Positions 1 to 9,962 of a stretch of DNA of 64,000 nucleotides are shown one piece after another; position 1 is the first letter of the stretch, and each line of letters starts with the position of its first letter. The translations under genes and the position numbers were made by a program. The notes beneath the pieces were generated by a model. It saw only the letters and a list, made by a program, of their open reading frames with translations, searched no databases and was not told the origin of the DNA. The stretch is from Trichormus sp. M33_DOE_039 (GTDB lineage: Bacteria > Cyanobacteriota > Cyanobacteriia > Cyanobacteriales > Nostocaceae). The stretch covers positions 20,192-84,191 of the forward strand of contig DVDT01000098.1 in the NCBI GenBank assembly GCA_015296085.1. The letters run 5' to 3'.

Positions 1-547
1 TGTCCAGGGCGATCGCTATCTCACTTTCATGATGCCAATCTGATCGGTTCATGCGATAAACGCAGCAGTCATCATCACCAAATCTTCGAGACTCAACAAA
101 TTTAAACCCAAGACGTTCATAGAAGCGGTGGACACGGGTATTACTCGCCAGTGGATCGACAAGTACAGCCGTCACCAGCGGGTCAGCAAAACATCGAGCA
201 AATGCAAGCTGCATCATTTCCGTTCCATAACCTTTACCCAAATCAGTCTCTTCCCCAATCCAAATATCGATAGCACGAAGATTCGTCGGAACATCGCCCC
301 AGTAGTGACTATCTTCATTTGCTGGATCAATGATCTGAATAAATCCAATGGGACGACCATCAATTTCAGCAATCAACTGCTCTCTCCATTCGGGGGTGCG
401 GTCAAGTTCTACTTCCCAACCCCAGTCATCATTAGGATCGGATTCAATTACATGCGGTTGCTCATCCCAATGTCGCAGTAGATCTAAATCAGCGGAAGTA
501 GCAGGGCGGAGTTTTATCCCGATCGCAGGTGGCGGGGTATAGTTCAT
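1..547 (-). CDS. GNAT acetyltransferase, AAC(6')-like, 3' end cut by window edge
   Basis: The minus strand is open from an ATG at 547 to the window edge, giving at least 182 residues beginning MNYTPPPAIGIKLRPATSAD. Residues around 107-112 form the acetyl-CoA binding signature (LGKGYGTEMM), and the segment with VDPLASNTRVHRFYERLGFK is the usual GNAT beta6-alpha4 region. The order RPATSADLDLLRHWDEQPHV, an aspartate-rich DPNDDWGW stretch and the distal YERLGF resembles aminoglycoside 6'-N-acetyltransferases and related small-molecule N-acetyltransferases, so it should acetylate an amine using acetyl-CoA in the cytoplasm. The substrate cannot be inferred. A purine-rich GAGGAGAA sits just upstream of the ATG as a ribosome binding site. 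The stop codon lies outside the window. Confidence 0.8.
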   Translation of the reverse strand, partial: MNYTPPPAIGIKLRPATSADLDLLRHWDEQPHVIESDPNDDWGWEVELDRTPEWREQLIAEIDGRPIGFIQIIDPANEDSHYWGDVPTNLRAIDIWIGEETDLGKGYGTEMMQLAFARCFADPLVTAVLVDPLASNTRVHRFYERLGFKFVESRRFGDDDCCVYRMNRSDWHHESEIAIALD

Positions 548-646
548 CTAGTTCTCCTCTGTTTTCGGTGATCCATTGGACAAGGCAATGAATATTAAAC
601 CTCTGGCACGAACTATTGTATACTATATGTAGTACAAATATTACAA

Positions 647-3600
647 TTATTCCCTATGACTACAGGGAATTTCAATTAAAAATTCCGTTCCTTCTCCTGG
701 CTTCGATAAACATTGGATTTGACCGTGGTGTTTTTCCACAACTATCTGGTAACTGATAGATAAACCTAGACCTGTCCCTTTACCTGCATCTTTTGTCGTG
801 AAGAAGGGATCAAAAATATTTGAGCTGATTTCTTTTGGTATGCCAAAACCATTATCAGCTATCTTAATAAGAATATTGTGATTAGTAACTTTCGTACTAA
901 TCCAAATAATTAAGGGTACTATGGGACAAGTTTTTGATAATTCTAAGTTTTTCCGCCAGATAGTTGTAAACTTTTCTTCTAATGCGTCAATGCTATTACA
1001 TAAAATATTCATAAATACTTGGTTGAGTTGTGCAGCATAGCATTCAATTAAAGGTAATTGTCCATATTCTTTGATAATTTCAATAGCTGGACGGTGATTA
1101 TTATCTTTGAGACGATGCCCCAAAATTAGTAAAGTGCTATCCAATCCTTCATGAATATCTACTGCTTTCAATTCAGTTTCGTCAGTACGAGAGAAAGTCT
1201 TCAAAGACAGTACAATTTGGCGAATCCTTTCTGCACCTATTTTCATTGAATCTATTGTTTTTGGGAAGTCTTCAATGATAAATTCTAACTCCATGCTTTC
1301 TATTTCTTTTTGTATATCTGGAAATTGGGATTCATTTTGACGATAAAGCTGTAATATCTTCAAAATTGCTTGAGTATATTCACTCAAGTGAATCAGATTA
1401 CCAAAAATAAAACTGACAGGATTATTAATTTCATGGGCAACTCCAGCAAGTAATTGTCCTAAGCCTGCCATTTTCTCTCCCTGAATTAGTCGAGCTTGGG
1501 TTTGTTTTAATTCATGCACAGCCTGAGTTAGTTCTAGAGTTTGACGTTTGGTTTGTTCTAGTAACTCAGCTTGCTGAATGGCAATTCCCAGTTGCACCCC
1601 TACTTGAGCTAATAAATTAATTTCTTCGTCTTTCCAATAGCGGGGTTGTGAGTTTTGATAAGCCACCAATAGCCCCCATAGTTGTTCTCCTTGGCGAATG
1701 GGAACAAAAGTTTCATTGCGGGGCAATTTATCATCTTCGTCTGTATCTTCAAAAGTTTCTAAAAATATTGGTTGAATTTGTGTAAGAGGTTTCCAGCCAT
1801 CTTTGAAGGAGTCAGCTACAAATTTACCGCTCCAGTCAGAGTTAAAACGATATATAGCGACTCGTTCTACTTCTAACAATTCGCGTACAGCTTGAGTAGT
1901 AGTTCTAAAAATAGTTTTAATATCAAGAGATTGACGAATTTTATCAATAGTTGCAGCCAGTAGTTTTTGCCGTTCCATTGCTTTTTCGCGTTCGTTAGCT
2001 TTTGCTAACTGGACGGCTTGGATTTGAACTTGCTTTAAATAGGAATCCTGTTTTAAGGCGACTCCTAATTGTTCAGCTATTTGGCTGACAAATTCAATTT
2101 CTGAGATCTGCCAGTGACGAGGGGCTTGACATTGGTGAATGCACAACAACCCCCAAAGTTCACCTGCTTTTAAAAGTGGTGCAACTAGATTAGCGCGCAC
2201 ATGAAATCGTTCTAAAATTTGGATGTAGCAGACGGGAAAACCTTCTTGATAAATGTCAGCGATCGCATTCACTCGACCTAGAGTGTAAAGTGATGCAAAG
2301 CTTTCGCCAAAGCAGTGGTCATAAACTTTTTCTGCTATTGCCGAATTCAAGCCATCAGCTACATCCTCATAAACAAATTCCCCTTCCCAATCCGTTTGCT
2401 TGTCAAAACGGAAAACTCCCACTCGGTCAGCTTGTAGCAGTTGTCTTACCTCGTTGACAGAAGTTTGAAAAATGACCTCTAAATCTAAAGATTCCCGAAT
2501 TCGGGTAATAACGCTAGTTAATGTCTTTTGTTGTTCTGCTTGGTATTGAGCCGCTAATAAAAGTTGGTTGTGTTGTAGGGCTACTCCCAAGTTTTCTGCA
2601 ACTTGACTGACAAATTCAATTTCCGAAACTTGCCAATTTCTGGGGTGGTTGCATTGGTGAACACACAATAATCCCCACAGATTACCTTGTTTCAGTAGTG
2701 GTACTACTAAATTAGCTCTGACTTGCAACTTACCTAGAATCTCAGCATGACACTCACTTAACCCCGCGGCGTAGATATCGGCCACAGCCTGTACCCGACC
2801 TTGTTGATAATGGACTGCAAATTGTTTCCCAAAACAGTGGTCATAGACTTTAGCGGCTATTACTGAGTCACAATTAATAGCAACATCTTCAGAAATAAAT
2901 TCTCCTGCCCAGTCTTTTTGAGGATCAAATTGGAAAATTGCTACTCTGTCGGCTTGTAGCATTTGCCTGACCTCGGTAACAGTAGTCTGAAAGATAGTTT
3001 CTAAATCTAGAGATTTGCGAATCCGAGTAATTACACCAGTTAAGGTCTTTTGTTGCTCTGCTTGGTAGTGAGCTTGTGCCAATAATTCATGGTGGCGCAA
3101 TGCTACACCAATTTGCGTGCCAATTTTACTTAAAGATTCAACTTCGTAAGGTTGCCACTGTCTCGGACTAGAATTTTGGTATGCAGCGATGACTCCCCAG
3201 AGTTGATCACCTTGAAGAATCGGAGCAGTAGCAAAAGCTTTTGCCTGAAATTGTTCTAATAAAACAATGTGACAATCTGTTAATCCCGCTTGATAAACGT
3301 CGTTAGCTGTAAAAGTCTCATTGTGAGCGTAACGTCCCCCTTGAGTTTTTTGTAAATAAGTGTCATTAATTACAGGTTGAACATCGACCAAAGGTGTCCA
3401 CCCTTCAGCATAAGATTCAGCCACAAAGTTACCACTCCAATCGGGATTAAAACGAAATATTGCCACGCGGTCAACTTTTAACAGTTGTCTGATTTCTTGA
3501 GTAGTGGTTTGAAAGATGGTTTCAATATCCAAAGATGGACGAATTTGATCAACAATTTGAGAAATTACTTGATCGCGTTGAGCAGCTTGCGCTAATTTTG

Positions 3601-4180
3601 CGGCTTGTAATTGGACTTCTTGGAGATGCTTGGCTTGTTGAATAGTAATAGTTAAATGGTCAGCAATTTGGCGAATAAATTCAATTTCTAATTCTTGCCA
3701 TTGGCGAGATTCTCTACACTGATGAATACAAATTAATCCCCATAGTGCCTGATCTCTTAACAAAGGGACAATTAGGTTAGCACGTACTTGAAATTTACTG
3801 AGAATTGTTACATGACAATCACTTAGCCCAGTATCGTAAATATCTGCAACTGCTTGTACTCTTCCCTGTTGATAATAAGCTGCAAATTGTTCACCAAAAC
3901 AGTGGTCATGCACTTTTGCTGACATAGCTGATAACCAATCTGGGGCAACATCTTCAGCAATAAATTCTCCTGCCCAGTCTTGTTCAGGATAAAATTGAAA
4001 AATGGCAACTCGGTCAGTATTTAACAACTCACGTACTTCTTGAACAGTAATTTTTAGAATAGTTTCTAAGTCTAGAGAGTTGCGAATTCTACCAATTACT
4101 CTTGCTAAGGTTTTTTGCTGCTCTAATTGCTCTTGTAATTGAGTGCTGGATAATAAAAGGTGATTTGTAGGCAATTCCAT
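647..4180 (-). CDS. Multi-GAF (cyanobacteriochrome-like) sensor histidine kinase
   Basis: Soluble sensor kinase of about 1177 residues. Five GAF domains are followed by a HisKA/HATPase core. Numbering from an upstream in-frame TTG at 4225, GAF domains lie at about 38-195, 220-380, 390-550, 565-725 and 752-885. Kinase motifs are the H box GVAHEINNP (His931), N box ([14 protein letters not shown]), G1 (ADNGFGIP) and G2 (GKGTGLGLS). No transmembrane segment or receiver domain is seen. GAF1, 3 and 4 each carry DHCF plus a downstream CH or CY cysteine exactly 28 residues later (C109/C137, C464/C492, C638/C666), the layout of DXCF cyanobacteriochromes. GAF2 has only the canonical cysteine (C318). 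GAF5 lacks that helix. I infer a bilin-binding light sensor; the cognate response regulator is not adjacent. The ATG at 4180 (MELPTN) is preferred over the TTG at 4225. Confidence 0.88.
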   Translation of the reverse strand: MELPTNHLLLSSTQLQEQLEQQKTLARVIGRIRNSLDLETILKITVQEVRELLNTDRVAIFQFYPEQDWAGEFIAEDVAPDWLSAMSAKVHDHCFGEQFAAYYQQGRVQAVADIYDTGLSDCHVTILSKFQVRANLIVPLLRDQALWGLICIHQCRESRQWQELEIEFIRQIADHLTITIQQAKHLQEVQLQAAKLAQAAQRDQVISQIVDQIRPSLDIETIFQTTTQEIRQLLKVDRVAIFRFNPDWSGNFVAESYAEGWTPLVDVQPVINDTYLQKTQGGRYAHNETFTANDVYQAGLTDCHIVLLEQFQAKAFATAPILQGDQLWGVIAAYQNSSPRQWQPYEVESLSKIGTQIGVALRHHELLAQAHYQAEQQKTLTGVITRIRKSLDLETIFQTTVTEVRQMLQADRVAIFQFDPQKDWAGEFISEDVAINCDSVIAAKVYDHCFGKQFAVHYQQGRVQAVADIYAAGLSECHAEILGKLQVRANLVVPLLKQGNLWGLLCVHQCNHPRNWQVSEIEFVSQVAENLGVALQHNQLLLAAQYQAEQQKTLTSVITRIRESLDLEVIFQTSVNEVRQLLQADRVGVFRFDKQTDWEGEFVYEDVADGLNSAIAEKVYDHCFGESFASLYTLGRVNAIADIYQEGFPVCYIQILERFHVRANLVAPLLKAGELWGLLCIHQCQAPRHWQISEIEFVSQIAEQLGVALKQDSYLKQVQIQAVQLAKANEREKAMERQKLLAATIDKIRQSLDIKTIFRTTTQAVRELLEVERVAIYRFNSDWSGKFVADSFKDGWKPLTQIQPIFLETFEDTDEDDKLPRNETFVPIRQGEQLWGLLVAYQNSQPRYWKDEEINLLAQVGVQLGIAIQQAELLEQTKRQTLELTQAVHELKQTQARLIQGEKMAGLGQLLAGVAHEINNPVSFIFGNLIHLSEYTQAILKILQLYRQNESQFPDIQKEIESMELEFIIEDFPKTIDSMKIGAERIRQIVLSLKTFSRTDETELKAVDIHEGLDSTLLILGHRLKDNNHRPAIEIIKEYGQLPLIECYAAQLNQVFMNILCNSIDALEEKFTTIWRKNLELSKTCPIVPLIIWISTKVTNHNILIKIADNGFGIPKEISSNIFDPFFTTKDAGKGTGLGLSISYQIVVEKHHGQIQCLSKPGEGTEFLIEIPCSHRE

Positions 4181-4712
4181 AACAGTAAATTTTGTAGATT
4201 TGAAGACAGATATTTTTACACCCAATTTTTCTGAATGAGAACAAGCCTAAAAATAAGAATTAATTTAAATTGGGCTGAGGAACAAAAGTCAACCTTACAT
4301 CTTAGACAAAGTGATAATTATGGTCTCAAAAACACGGTTTTTAGCGGCTCTGACAAAATTACAATCTGAACATTTTTATAGTACCCATTTTTGGCTAGTA
4401 ATACACAGAAAACCTGCTTGAAAGTTGAGGCATTAATTGCTGTAAGAGTCAGTATATTCGTGATTTGACAGGTACTAACCATCACCTAAATTAATAATTA
4501 CTGTATATTTTGTTTGATTTTGGCAATGGTGGAGGTAGTGATAGAACGATTAAATATTCAGGCGTTGCATGACAGTGAGATGCAGGGGAGAAATTTGATC
4601 TTTAAATAATGTGACAATTTAAACACCCCAACGACTAGGCAAGAAGTCAAAGCGCGAGTATAAAAGAGAAACAATACACAAAACTCGCACTGTAGATTGA
4701 CAGAGAACGAAC
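4181..4712. other. Intergenic region between divergent genes
   Basis: About 530 bases between the divergent sensor kinase and the 472-residue membrane protein. No convincing ORF or relic was seen on either strand. A TATAAA hexamer lies at about 4658, roughly 55 bases before the + strand ATG, and could be a -10 box, but no good -35 partner is visible. The region should hold promoters for both flanking genes. Confidence 0.4.
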
Positions 4713-6131
4713 ATGGCACGCCGCTACTCTCCTGAAGACAATCAGCCTACTGTTGGTTTAATTAAGGGTGTTTCTTCTGAATCTCAACCCCGCACAAAAA
4801 AGAGGATGAAGTTGTCTTCAATGATAGCGATCGCTATTCTTCTAACAGGTGCTGGGTTAGTTTTATCTGCTACCTGGATAGGTGTGCTGTTAATTTTCCA
4901 TCCTGAACAGGCGGGTTGGTTAAATAACTTCTTACCACAATGGGCGCAACTCCCCCTGGGTTATAGCGAACGACCCCAAACTATCCGCCAAATTCGCGAT
5001 AGTTTGAGTCAGAAACAACAAATCGCCGGGGACACCATAGCTTTAGATGATGCCGAGAACTCACTTCTTCTGCCAGTGTTGCGCCTGCGTCCCAACTGTC
5101 AATCTAATTGTCAAGAAATCGTAGAACTCCGGGTTTATCAATTAGAGGAATTAAAGTACCAAGCCCAGCCAGAAAAATTTTATCGTCTTACTGATAACCT
5201 CCCCATCGTTGGGACAGAAGAATCCTTTGCCCTTGCACCCCTAGTTGATACCACATCAGAAAATCAAGATATCAGCCATTCCCTACCCTTAACTGAAATC
5301 CAATCCTTAGAAGGCGAGACATCAACACCAGGATTTTGGGTTTATTTACGGGGTCAGCGTCAACAAGGCACTCATGCGATCGCCTACGGTCAAGTTATCT
5401 ACTACAATCCAGAACGGGCTAACCTACAACAAATGCTGTCTTGGACAAGTCCCAACGGTCAACTACCTAAATGGCAACAGGTAACTGGTGATAGTGCCAA
5501 AGAACTAGTAATTGATCAAACCATTGGTTTAGAACCACAGTTGCAGGTTTACCAAATCAAAGCTATCAGGTTGTACCTGAAACCCATTCAACTAGAAGCA
5601 ATTAACCTCCAACCAGCAGCCATCAAAGATCAAGCTTATCAAGATGCCTTGATTGCTGCCCGTAGTGGTTTGTGGACACCCGCGCTAGAAAAGTTGCAAC
5701 TCATCAAAAAACAACGTCGGAAAAGTTTACCAGCTACAGCACAAGCACAATTAGACTTAATTCGTCTCCACTCGCAACTAACTAAAACCCAAGCCGATAA
5801 AACTTGGGCTTCTCCCAGCCAACAAGTCCTAGCAGATTTAATAGATGGTCGTTGGGAAAAAGCTTTACAAGTGTTTCAAGAATCCCCACAAAACGCCCAA
5901 GAAATCGCCACCCTGTTAAAAGCCGACAAAGGACGGTTATGGAAGCGAGTCCTAGCAGCACTCAAAACCAATCCCAATCAGCCAGAAATTCAAACTTGGG
6001 GCGCGCTCATCTTAGCAGTACAACAGGGAGAAGAACAGGCAAACACTTGGTTACAGCAACAACCAACCATGAAGACCGCCACGCTTAATAATATTCAAAG
6101 TTTATTGAAACAATTGAGTGCTGAGTCCTGA
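4713..6131 (+). CDS. Conserved cyanobacterial-type single-pass membrane protein, unknown function
   Basis: 472 residues. A charged N-terminus (RTKKRMK) precedes one hydrophobic segment at about 36-62, so the protein is probably anchored with most of it on the periplasmic side. Residues about 75-290 are a beta-rich region containing two close cysteines (NCQSNC). Residues about 300-470 are helical and alanine/glutamine-rich, with repeated hairpins resembling TPR-like packing (for example DALIAARSGLWTPALEKLQL). No catalytic motif is recognisable. It stands alone between a divergent kinase gene and a PPOX-family gene. Function not recognised. Confidence 0.75.
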   Translation: MARRYSPEDNQPTVGLIKGVSSESQPRTKKRMKLSSMIAIAILLTGAGLVLSATWIGVLLIFHPEQAGWLNNFLPQWAQLPLGYSERPQTIRQIRDSLSQKQQIAGDTIALDDAENSLLLPVLRLRPNCQSNCQEIVELRVYQLEELKYQAQPEKFYRLTDNLPIVGTEESFALAPLVDTTSENQDISHSLPLTEIQSLEGETSTPGFWVYLRGQRQQGTHAIAYGQVIYYNPERANLQQMLSWTSPNGQLPKWQQVTGDSAKELVIDQTIGLEPQLQVYQIKAIRLYLKPIQLEAINLQPAAIKDQAYQDALIAARSGLWTPALEKLQLIKKQRRKSLPATAQAQLDLIRLHSQLTKTQADKTWASPSQQVLADLIDGRWEKALQVFQESPQNAQEIATLLKADKGRLWKRVLAALKTNPNQPEIQTWGALILAVQQGEEQANTWLQQQPTMKTATLNNIQSLLKQLSAES

Positions 6132-6196
6132 CTCAACACTCTAGATTGGTTTATTTGTAAAATAGCCGTAGTTTTGCTACTCTCAAAACCACCTTT

Positions 6197-6751
6197 ATGG
6201 CTAAAGTTTTCGACTGCATTACCTCACAACTGCAAGACTTTATTGCAGCCCAAAAAATATTTTTTGTTGGTTCTGCACCCCTAAGTCCTGACGGTCATGT
6301 GAATCTATCACCCAAGGGATTAGATTGTTTGCGGCTACTGTCTCCCCATCAGGTAGCTTATCTAGATTTAACTGGCAGTGGAAACGAAACATCCGCCCAT
6401 CTAGAAGAAAACGGACGGATTACTTTGATGTTCTGCGCCTTTGAAGAACCTCCTTGTATATTACGTCTCTACGGACGAGGAACAACAATCTTACCCAATT
6501 CCCCTGAATGGAACTCTCTATACTCATTGTTTTCCCCAATGCCTGGCACTCGTCAAATTATTGTTGTTGATGTGCAACGTGTGCAGACATCTTGCGGTTT
6601 TGGTGTACCACTTTATGAATATCAAGGTCAACGCCCAACGCTGGTTAATTGGGCAGATAAAAAGGGAGAACAGGGAGTGAAAGACTATCAAAAACAGAAA
6701 AACGTGGTCAGTATTGACGGTTTAGCAACTCCCCTGAGTAAATTACCCTAG
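6197..6751 (+). CDS. Pyridoxamine 5'-phosphate oxidase-family (PPOX) protein
   Basis: 184 residues. The N-terminus matches the split-barrel flavin-binding fold: FFVGSAPLSPDGHVNLSPKG, followed by VAYLDLTGSGNETSAHLEEN and RITLMFCAFEEPPCILRLYG. This pattern is typical of the PPOX group that binds FMN or F420 rather than of authentic PdxH; the C-terminal PdxH residues for pyridoxine phosphate binding are not apparent. Expected role: a small flavin-dependent oxidoreductase acting on an unknown substrate in the cytoplasm. It converges with the amino-acid dehydrogenase gene, with only nine bases between the two stop codons. Confidence 0.8.
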   Translation: MAKVFDCITSQLQDFIAAQKIFFVGSAPLSPDGHVNLSPKGLDCLRLLSPHQVAYLDLTGSGNETSAHLEENGRITLMFCAFEEPPCILRLYGRGTTILPNSPEWNSLYSLFSPMPGTRQIIVVDVQRVQTSCGFGVPLYEYQGQRPTLVNWADKKGEQGVKDYQKQKNVVSIDGLATPLSKLP

Positions 6752-6760
6752 CTAGACGAG

Positions 6761-7957
6761 TTACGATTGACCACTGAATTTCCTCGCCACATTAGCTCGA
6801 TGTTGTGCAAGTTCCACCGCGGCTTGGCGTGGTAGTATTCCTGTTGCAGCTGCTGTTTCTAAAACTAGTGCAGTGTTATGACGAATTTTCTCAGCCACAG
6901 TAGGTAAAGCATCAGCTTGAGTACCACCCCCATACTCTACAGCCGCACAAATCACACCACCTGCATTAGCGATAAAATCAGGAACTACAAGCATCTGGCG
7001 TTCATGACATTTTCTTTCTGCGTCTTCCGTCAGGGGAATATTAGCCCCAGAAATGATCAGCCGAGTGTGCAAGCGGTTGACATTATCTGTATGGATAATA
7101 TCGGGTCTAGCAGCTGGTATCCAAATGTCACATTCGATATCAATTACTGCATCCCGGTGGAATTTTTCCCCGTGGGGATAGTCGATCACACTTTTGCCAG
7201 ATTCTTTCATGGCAATCAGTTCGTGAACATTAATGCCCTGTGGGTTGAATAAAGTTCCTTGGGAATCTGCGGCTGCAATTAATATTGCACCTTCAGCAGT
7301 TAAAAAACGGGCTGCGTGTTTGCCGACTGAACCAAACCCTTGAATTACAATCCGCGCCCCATGTAAATCCAGGTTACAGAATTTACTAGCGACTTCTGCA
7401 CAAACACTAATGCCAAAGCCAGTAGCACCAATCTCATCAAGGGGGATACCGCCCATTGTTCTGGGTAGTCCCACCGCCCGGCCGGTTTCTTGTTTAATCC
7501 AAGCCATGCACTGTTCATTAGTTCCCATATCGGGGCCGGGAATGTACTCAGTGATGTCTTTAATGGCACGAGCAAAGGTGCGAATTAAGCGTTCTTTGAT
7601 TGGTAAAGGTAATTTAGGATCAGCTAAGATTGCAGATTTACCGCCACCGTGGGGTAACTCAGCCACCGCATTTTTTAAAGTCATGGCTCGTGCGAGGCGA
7701 AAGACTTCTGTTGTGGTGACATCAACAGCCATGCGAACACCACCAATAGCTGGGCCGCAAACAGTGTTATCAACAACAACGATCGCTTTTAATTGAGTTA
7801 TGGGTTCATAAATATGGATAATTTTCGAGGGGCCAAGATCATCAGCAAATTGGAAGATACTTTCTTGAGGTTCTGTTATTTCAATATTGAAAGAGTCTGG
7901 TAACTCAGTTACTAGTTGTTTTGACTGTGGATAATTTTCGGAGATTGTAGACATCAT
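6761..7957 (-). CDS. Glu/Leu/Phe/Val-type amino acid dehydrogenase
   Basis: 398 residues. It catalyses NAD(P)-dependent oxidative deamination of an amino acid to a 2-oxo acid, or the reverse. The catalytic lysine lies in PHGGGKSAI (K107), with a second conserved lysine in MTLKNAV (K95) and the catalytic aspartate in PGPDMGT (D143). The Rossmann dinucleotide motif GFGSVG is at about 207-212. The GGGK context is closer to leucine/phenylalanine/valine dehydrogenases than to hexameric glutamate dehydrogenases. A strong ribosome binding site (AAGGAGAA) precedes tandem ATG codons at 7957 and 7954. The gene lies 42 bases downstream of the ThDP decarboxylase gene on the same strand, so the two probably form an operon that turns an amino acid into an aldehyde through its keto acid. 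Substrate not determined. Confidence 0.85.
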   Translation of the reverse strand: MMSTISENYPQSKQLVTELPDSFNIEITEPQESIFQFADDLGPSKIIHIYEPITQLKAIVVVDNTVCGPAIGGVRMAVDVTTTEVFRLARAMTLKNAVAELPHGGGKSAILADPKLPLPIKERLIRTFARAIKDITEYIPGPDMGTNEQCMAWIKQETGRAVGLPRTMGGIPLDEIGATGFGISVCAEVASKFCNLDLHGARIVIQGFGSVGKHAARFLTAEGAILIAAADSQGTLFNPQGINVHELIAMKESGKSVIDYPHGEKFHRDAVIDIECDIWIPAARPDIIHTDNVNRLHTRLIISGANIPLTEDAERKCHERQMLVVPDFIANAGGVICAAVEYGGGTQADALPTVAEKIRHNTALVLETAAATGILPRQAAVELAQHRANVARKFSGQS

Positions 7958-7999
7958 TTTGGCTATTCTCCTTGATATTGTTGAATATATTGCACTGAC

Positions 8000-9622
8000 T
8001 CACCCCTTCAAGGTTTTGGCAAACAGTGTGCTTAAGTGTTGCAAAGCTGGTGAAATATCGTCTGGGAGGAGGCGCACATCTAGAATGCTAAAGGTATCGC
8101 TGTCTCTGGCTGCGTGTAGAGCCTGTTGTAATTGCGTACCAGTTTCAATCACAAAGCCGTTACCGCCTAGGACTTGGGCAAATTGGGCATAGTCAATGGT
8201 AGGAATGTTGACAAAGGCTGCATCCCGATGACCCATTGCTCGCAGGGAGGCGAAAGAACCATTATTAATGATGATGACAATGGGATTTAACCCCAAGCGT
8301 TTAGCTGTGAGTAATTCCATCCCTGTCATTTGGAAAGCACCATCCCCAACTAAAGCGATCGCTCTCCGAAATGGATCGGCTAATTGTGCGCCAATCACAC
8401 CAGGAACACCAAACCCCATGCTGGCGTAGAATGCAGGACACAAAAATGATGTACCTTCCTGGGTTTGAATATCATCAGCAGCAAATAAGGTATCTCCCAC
8501 ATCTGTTAGTAGTAGAGTGTTGCTGTCAATAAACTGGTTGAGTTCGTAGAGTAACCCACTCATGGAAATTTGCCCCTGGGATGGCGTGACACGGGGTTTC
8601 ATGCTCATGGTGTTAGCTACCCTGTGAGGTAAATCTAGGCTACTAGACAAAGCATTAATGAAATCCTCAAACCTCACATTGGGGTATTCATGACGCTTAA
8701 TGGCAATTCGTTCGGAAGTCGCATAAACAGTATGACTTGGGTGAAGATGGGCGGTAAACATCCCTAAATTAATATCGCTCATGAACACACCCAACATCAG
8801 CACACAGTCTGATTCTTCCACGACTTGCCGCACATAGGCATCACCAGCTTCACCGTTGTAGATGCCTATATATTGGGGATGACCTTCAGGAAAAACTGAC
8901 TTACCTAGCATTGTGGCGCAAACAGGCACACCTAATTTCTCTGCCAGTGCTATAACTTGCGGTTGCAAACCAAAGCGGTGTACTTCTGCACAAGTCAGAA
9001 TTACAGGTGATTGAGCTTGGTGCAGCATTTCAAGGGTTTCGGCTAGGGCTTCTGTCAGGGTATCTGTATCAGTGCGCTTGATGGGTGAGTTATGGTGTTC
9101 GGCTTCGTCAATCTCTGCATAAACCATATCACGAGGAATTTCTAGGTAGACGGGACGCTTGAAGGTCATGGCGTAGTCTAGGGCGCGATGAATTTTGGCA
9201 TCGGCGGTTTTGGGGTCATTGAGGGTGGTAGCGTAGACGGTAACTTCTTCGTAAACGCGCCGTTGCGTCTCAAAGGTTTTCACTTTATGGTGTAGCAAGT
9301 GATGTTGCTGCCGTTCCTGAACCCCTGGTGAACCACTCAAAATCACTAAGGGCGATTTCTCAGCATAAGCACCTGCAACGGCGTTGACCATATTTAAGCC
9401 GCCTACACTGTAGGTAACTACGGCTAAACCTAAGCCGCGAATGCGAGAATAAGCGTCAGCCGCAAAGCCAACACAGGGTTCGTGTGTCATGACAATGGGT
9501 TTAATCTGGCTGGCGGCTAAGGCATCAAATAGTGTTAGAGCAAAGTCTCCAGGGATGCCAAAGGCGTGTTGTATACCTTGTTTGTATAAGATATCGAAGA
9601 TATGCGGTGCTAGTTGAGGCAT
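8000..9622 (-). CDS. ThDP-dependent 2-oxo acid decarboxylase (pyruvate/indolepyruvate decarboxylase family)
   Basis: 540 residues with the three-domain ThDP enzyme layout. The N-terminal pyrimidine-binding domain has GIPGDF and the conserved cofactor-activating glutamate (MTHEPC, E48). The paired catalytic histidines of decarboxylases (LLHH, H111-H112) are present, which separates it from acetolactate synthases. The C-terminal pyrophosphate/Mg motif runs from GDGAFQMTG to INNGSF. The expected reaction is non-oxidative decarboxylation of an aromatic or branched 2-oxo acid to an aldehyde. A strong Shine-Dalgarno (GGGGAGGT) precedes the ATG at 9622. It is the first gene of a likely two-gene operon with the downstream amino-acid dehydrogenase. 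The pairing recalls scyA-scyB of scytonemin synthesis, but no other scy gene is nearby. Confidence 0.85.
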   Translation of the reverse strand: MPQLAPHIFDILYKQGIQHAFGIPGDFALTLFDALAASQIKPIVMTHEPCVGFAADAYSRIRGLGLAVVTYSVGGLNMVNAVAGAYAEKSPLVILSGSPGVQERQQHHLLHHKVKTFETQRRVYEEVTVYATTLNDPKTADAKIHRALDYAMTFKRPVYLEIPRDMVYAEIDEAEHHNSPIKRTDTDTLTEALAETLEMLHQAQSPVILTCAEVHRFGLQPQVIALAEKLGVPVCATMLGKSVFPEGHPQYIGIYNGEAGDAYVRQVVEESDCVLMLGVFMSDINLGMFTAHLHPSHTVYATSERIAIKRHEYPNVRFEDFINALSSSLDLPHRVANTMSMKPRVTPSQGQISMSGLLYELNQFIDSNTLLLTDVGDTLFAADDIQTQEGTSFLCPAFYASMGFGVPGVIGAQLADPFRRAIALVGDGAFQMTGMELLTAKRLGLNPIVIIINNGSFASLRAMGHRDAAFVNIPTIDYAQFAQVLGGNGFVIETGTQLQQALHAARDSDTFSILDVRLLPDDISPALQHLSTLFAKTLKG

Positions 9623-9740
9623 TGTGATTTACCTCCCCAGAAATTATTTATTTAAGGTTTTTGAAACGCAAAGCAGCGTGGAGGAAAGCAGAGGAGTTTT
9701 GTTAGGGTTTGGGAAAAAAATTTCTATTTTTAACTAATTT

Positions 9741-9877
9741 CATGCGATGTGCAACTTATTTTTGAAGCCCCTCTCCAAACCTCTTTCCTGCAAGGAGAGA
9801 GGCTTTGATTCATGCTCCCCTTCCCTACAAGGGAAGGGGTTGGGGGTTAGGTTTGAGAGAAAGTTGCACACGGCGTA
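9741..9877. repeat. MITE-like palindromic repeat
   Basis: Imperfect terminal inverted repeats (CATGCGATGTGCAACTT at 9741-9757 and AAGTTGCACACGGCGTA at 9861-9877, 13 of 17 pairing) enclose two internal hairpins, one around CCTGCAAGGAGAG and one CCCCTTCCCTACAAGGGAAGGGG. The internal part CCCTACAAGGGAAGGGGTTGGGG also occurs in reverse within the C-terminal tail of the Rieske gene near 32231-32329. There is no coding capacity. It fills the 340-base gap between the antiporter and decarboxylase genes. Confidence 0.7.
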
Positions 9878-9962
9878 ATTTCTTACACTTCTATTGTGAA
9901 TGATGAGCAAGAGAAACAGTTACTTGTGACAAAAAACATAACTTTCTCTCCCCTGTCACCTG

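Noticed and set aside
4181..4225. N-terminal extension of the multi-GAF kinase from TTG at 4225
   Set aside because: Rare start codon without ribosome binding site; the ATG at 4180 fits better.
6761..9622. Scytonemin biosynthesis locus
   Set aside because: Only a scyA/scyB-like pair is present; scyC-F, tyrosinase and the associated aromatic biosynthesis genes are missing, and the decarboxylase motifs differ from acetolactate-synthase-like ScyA.
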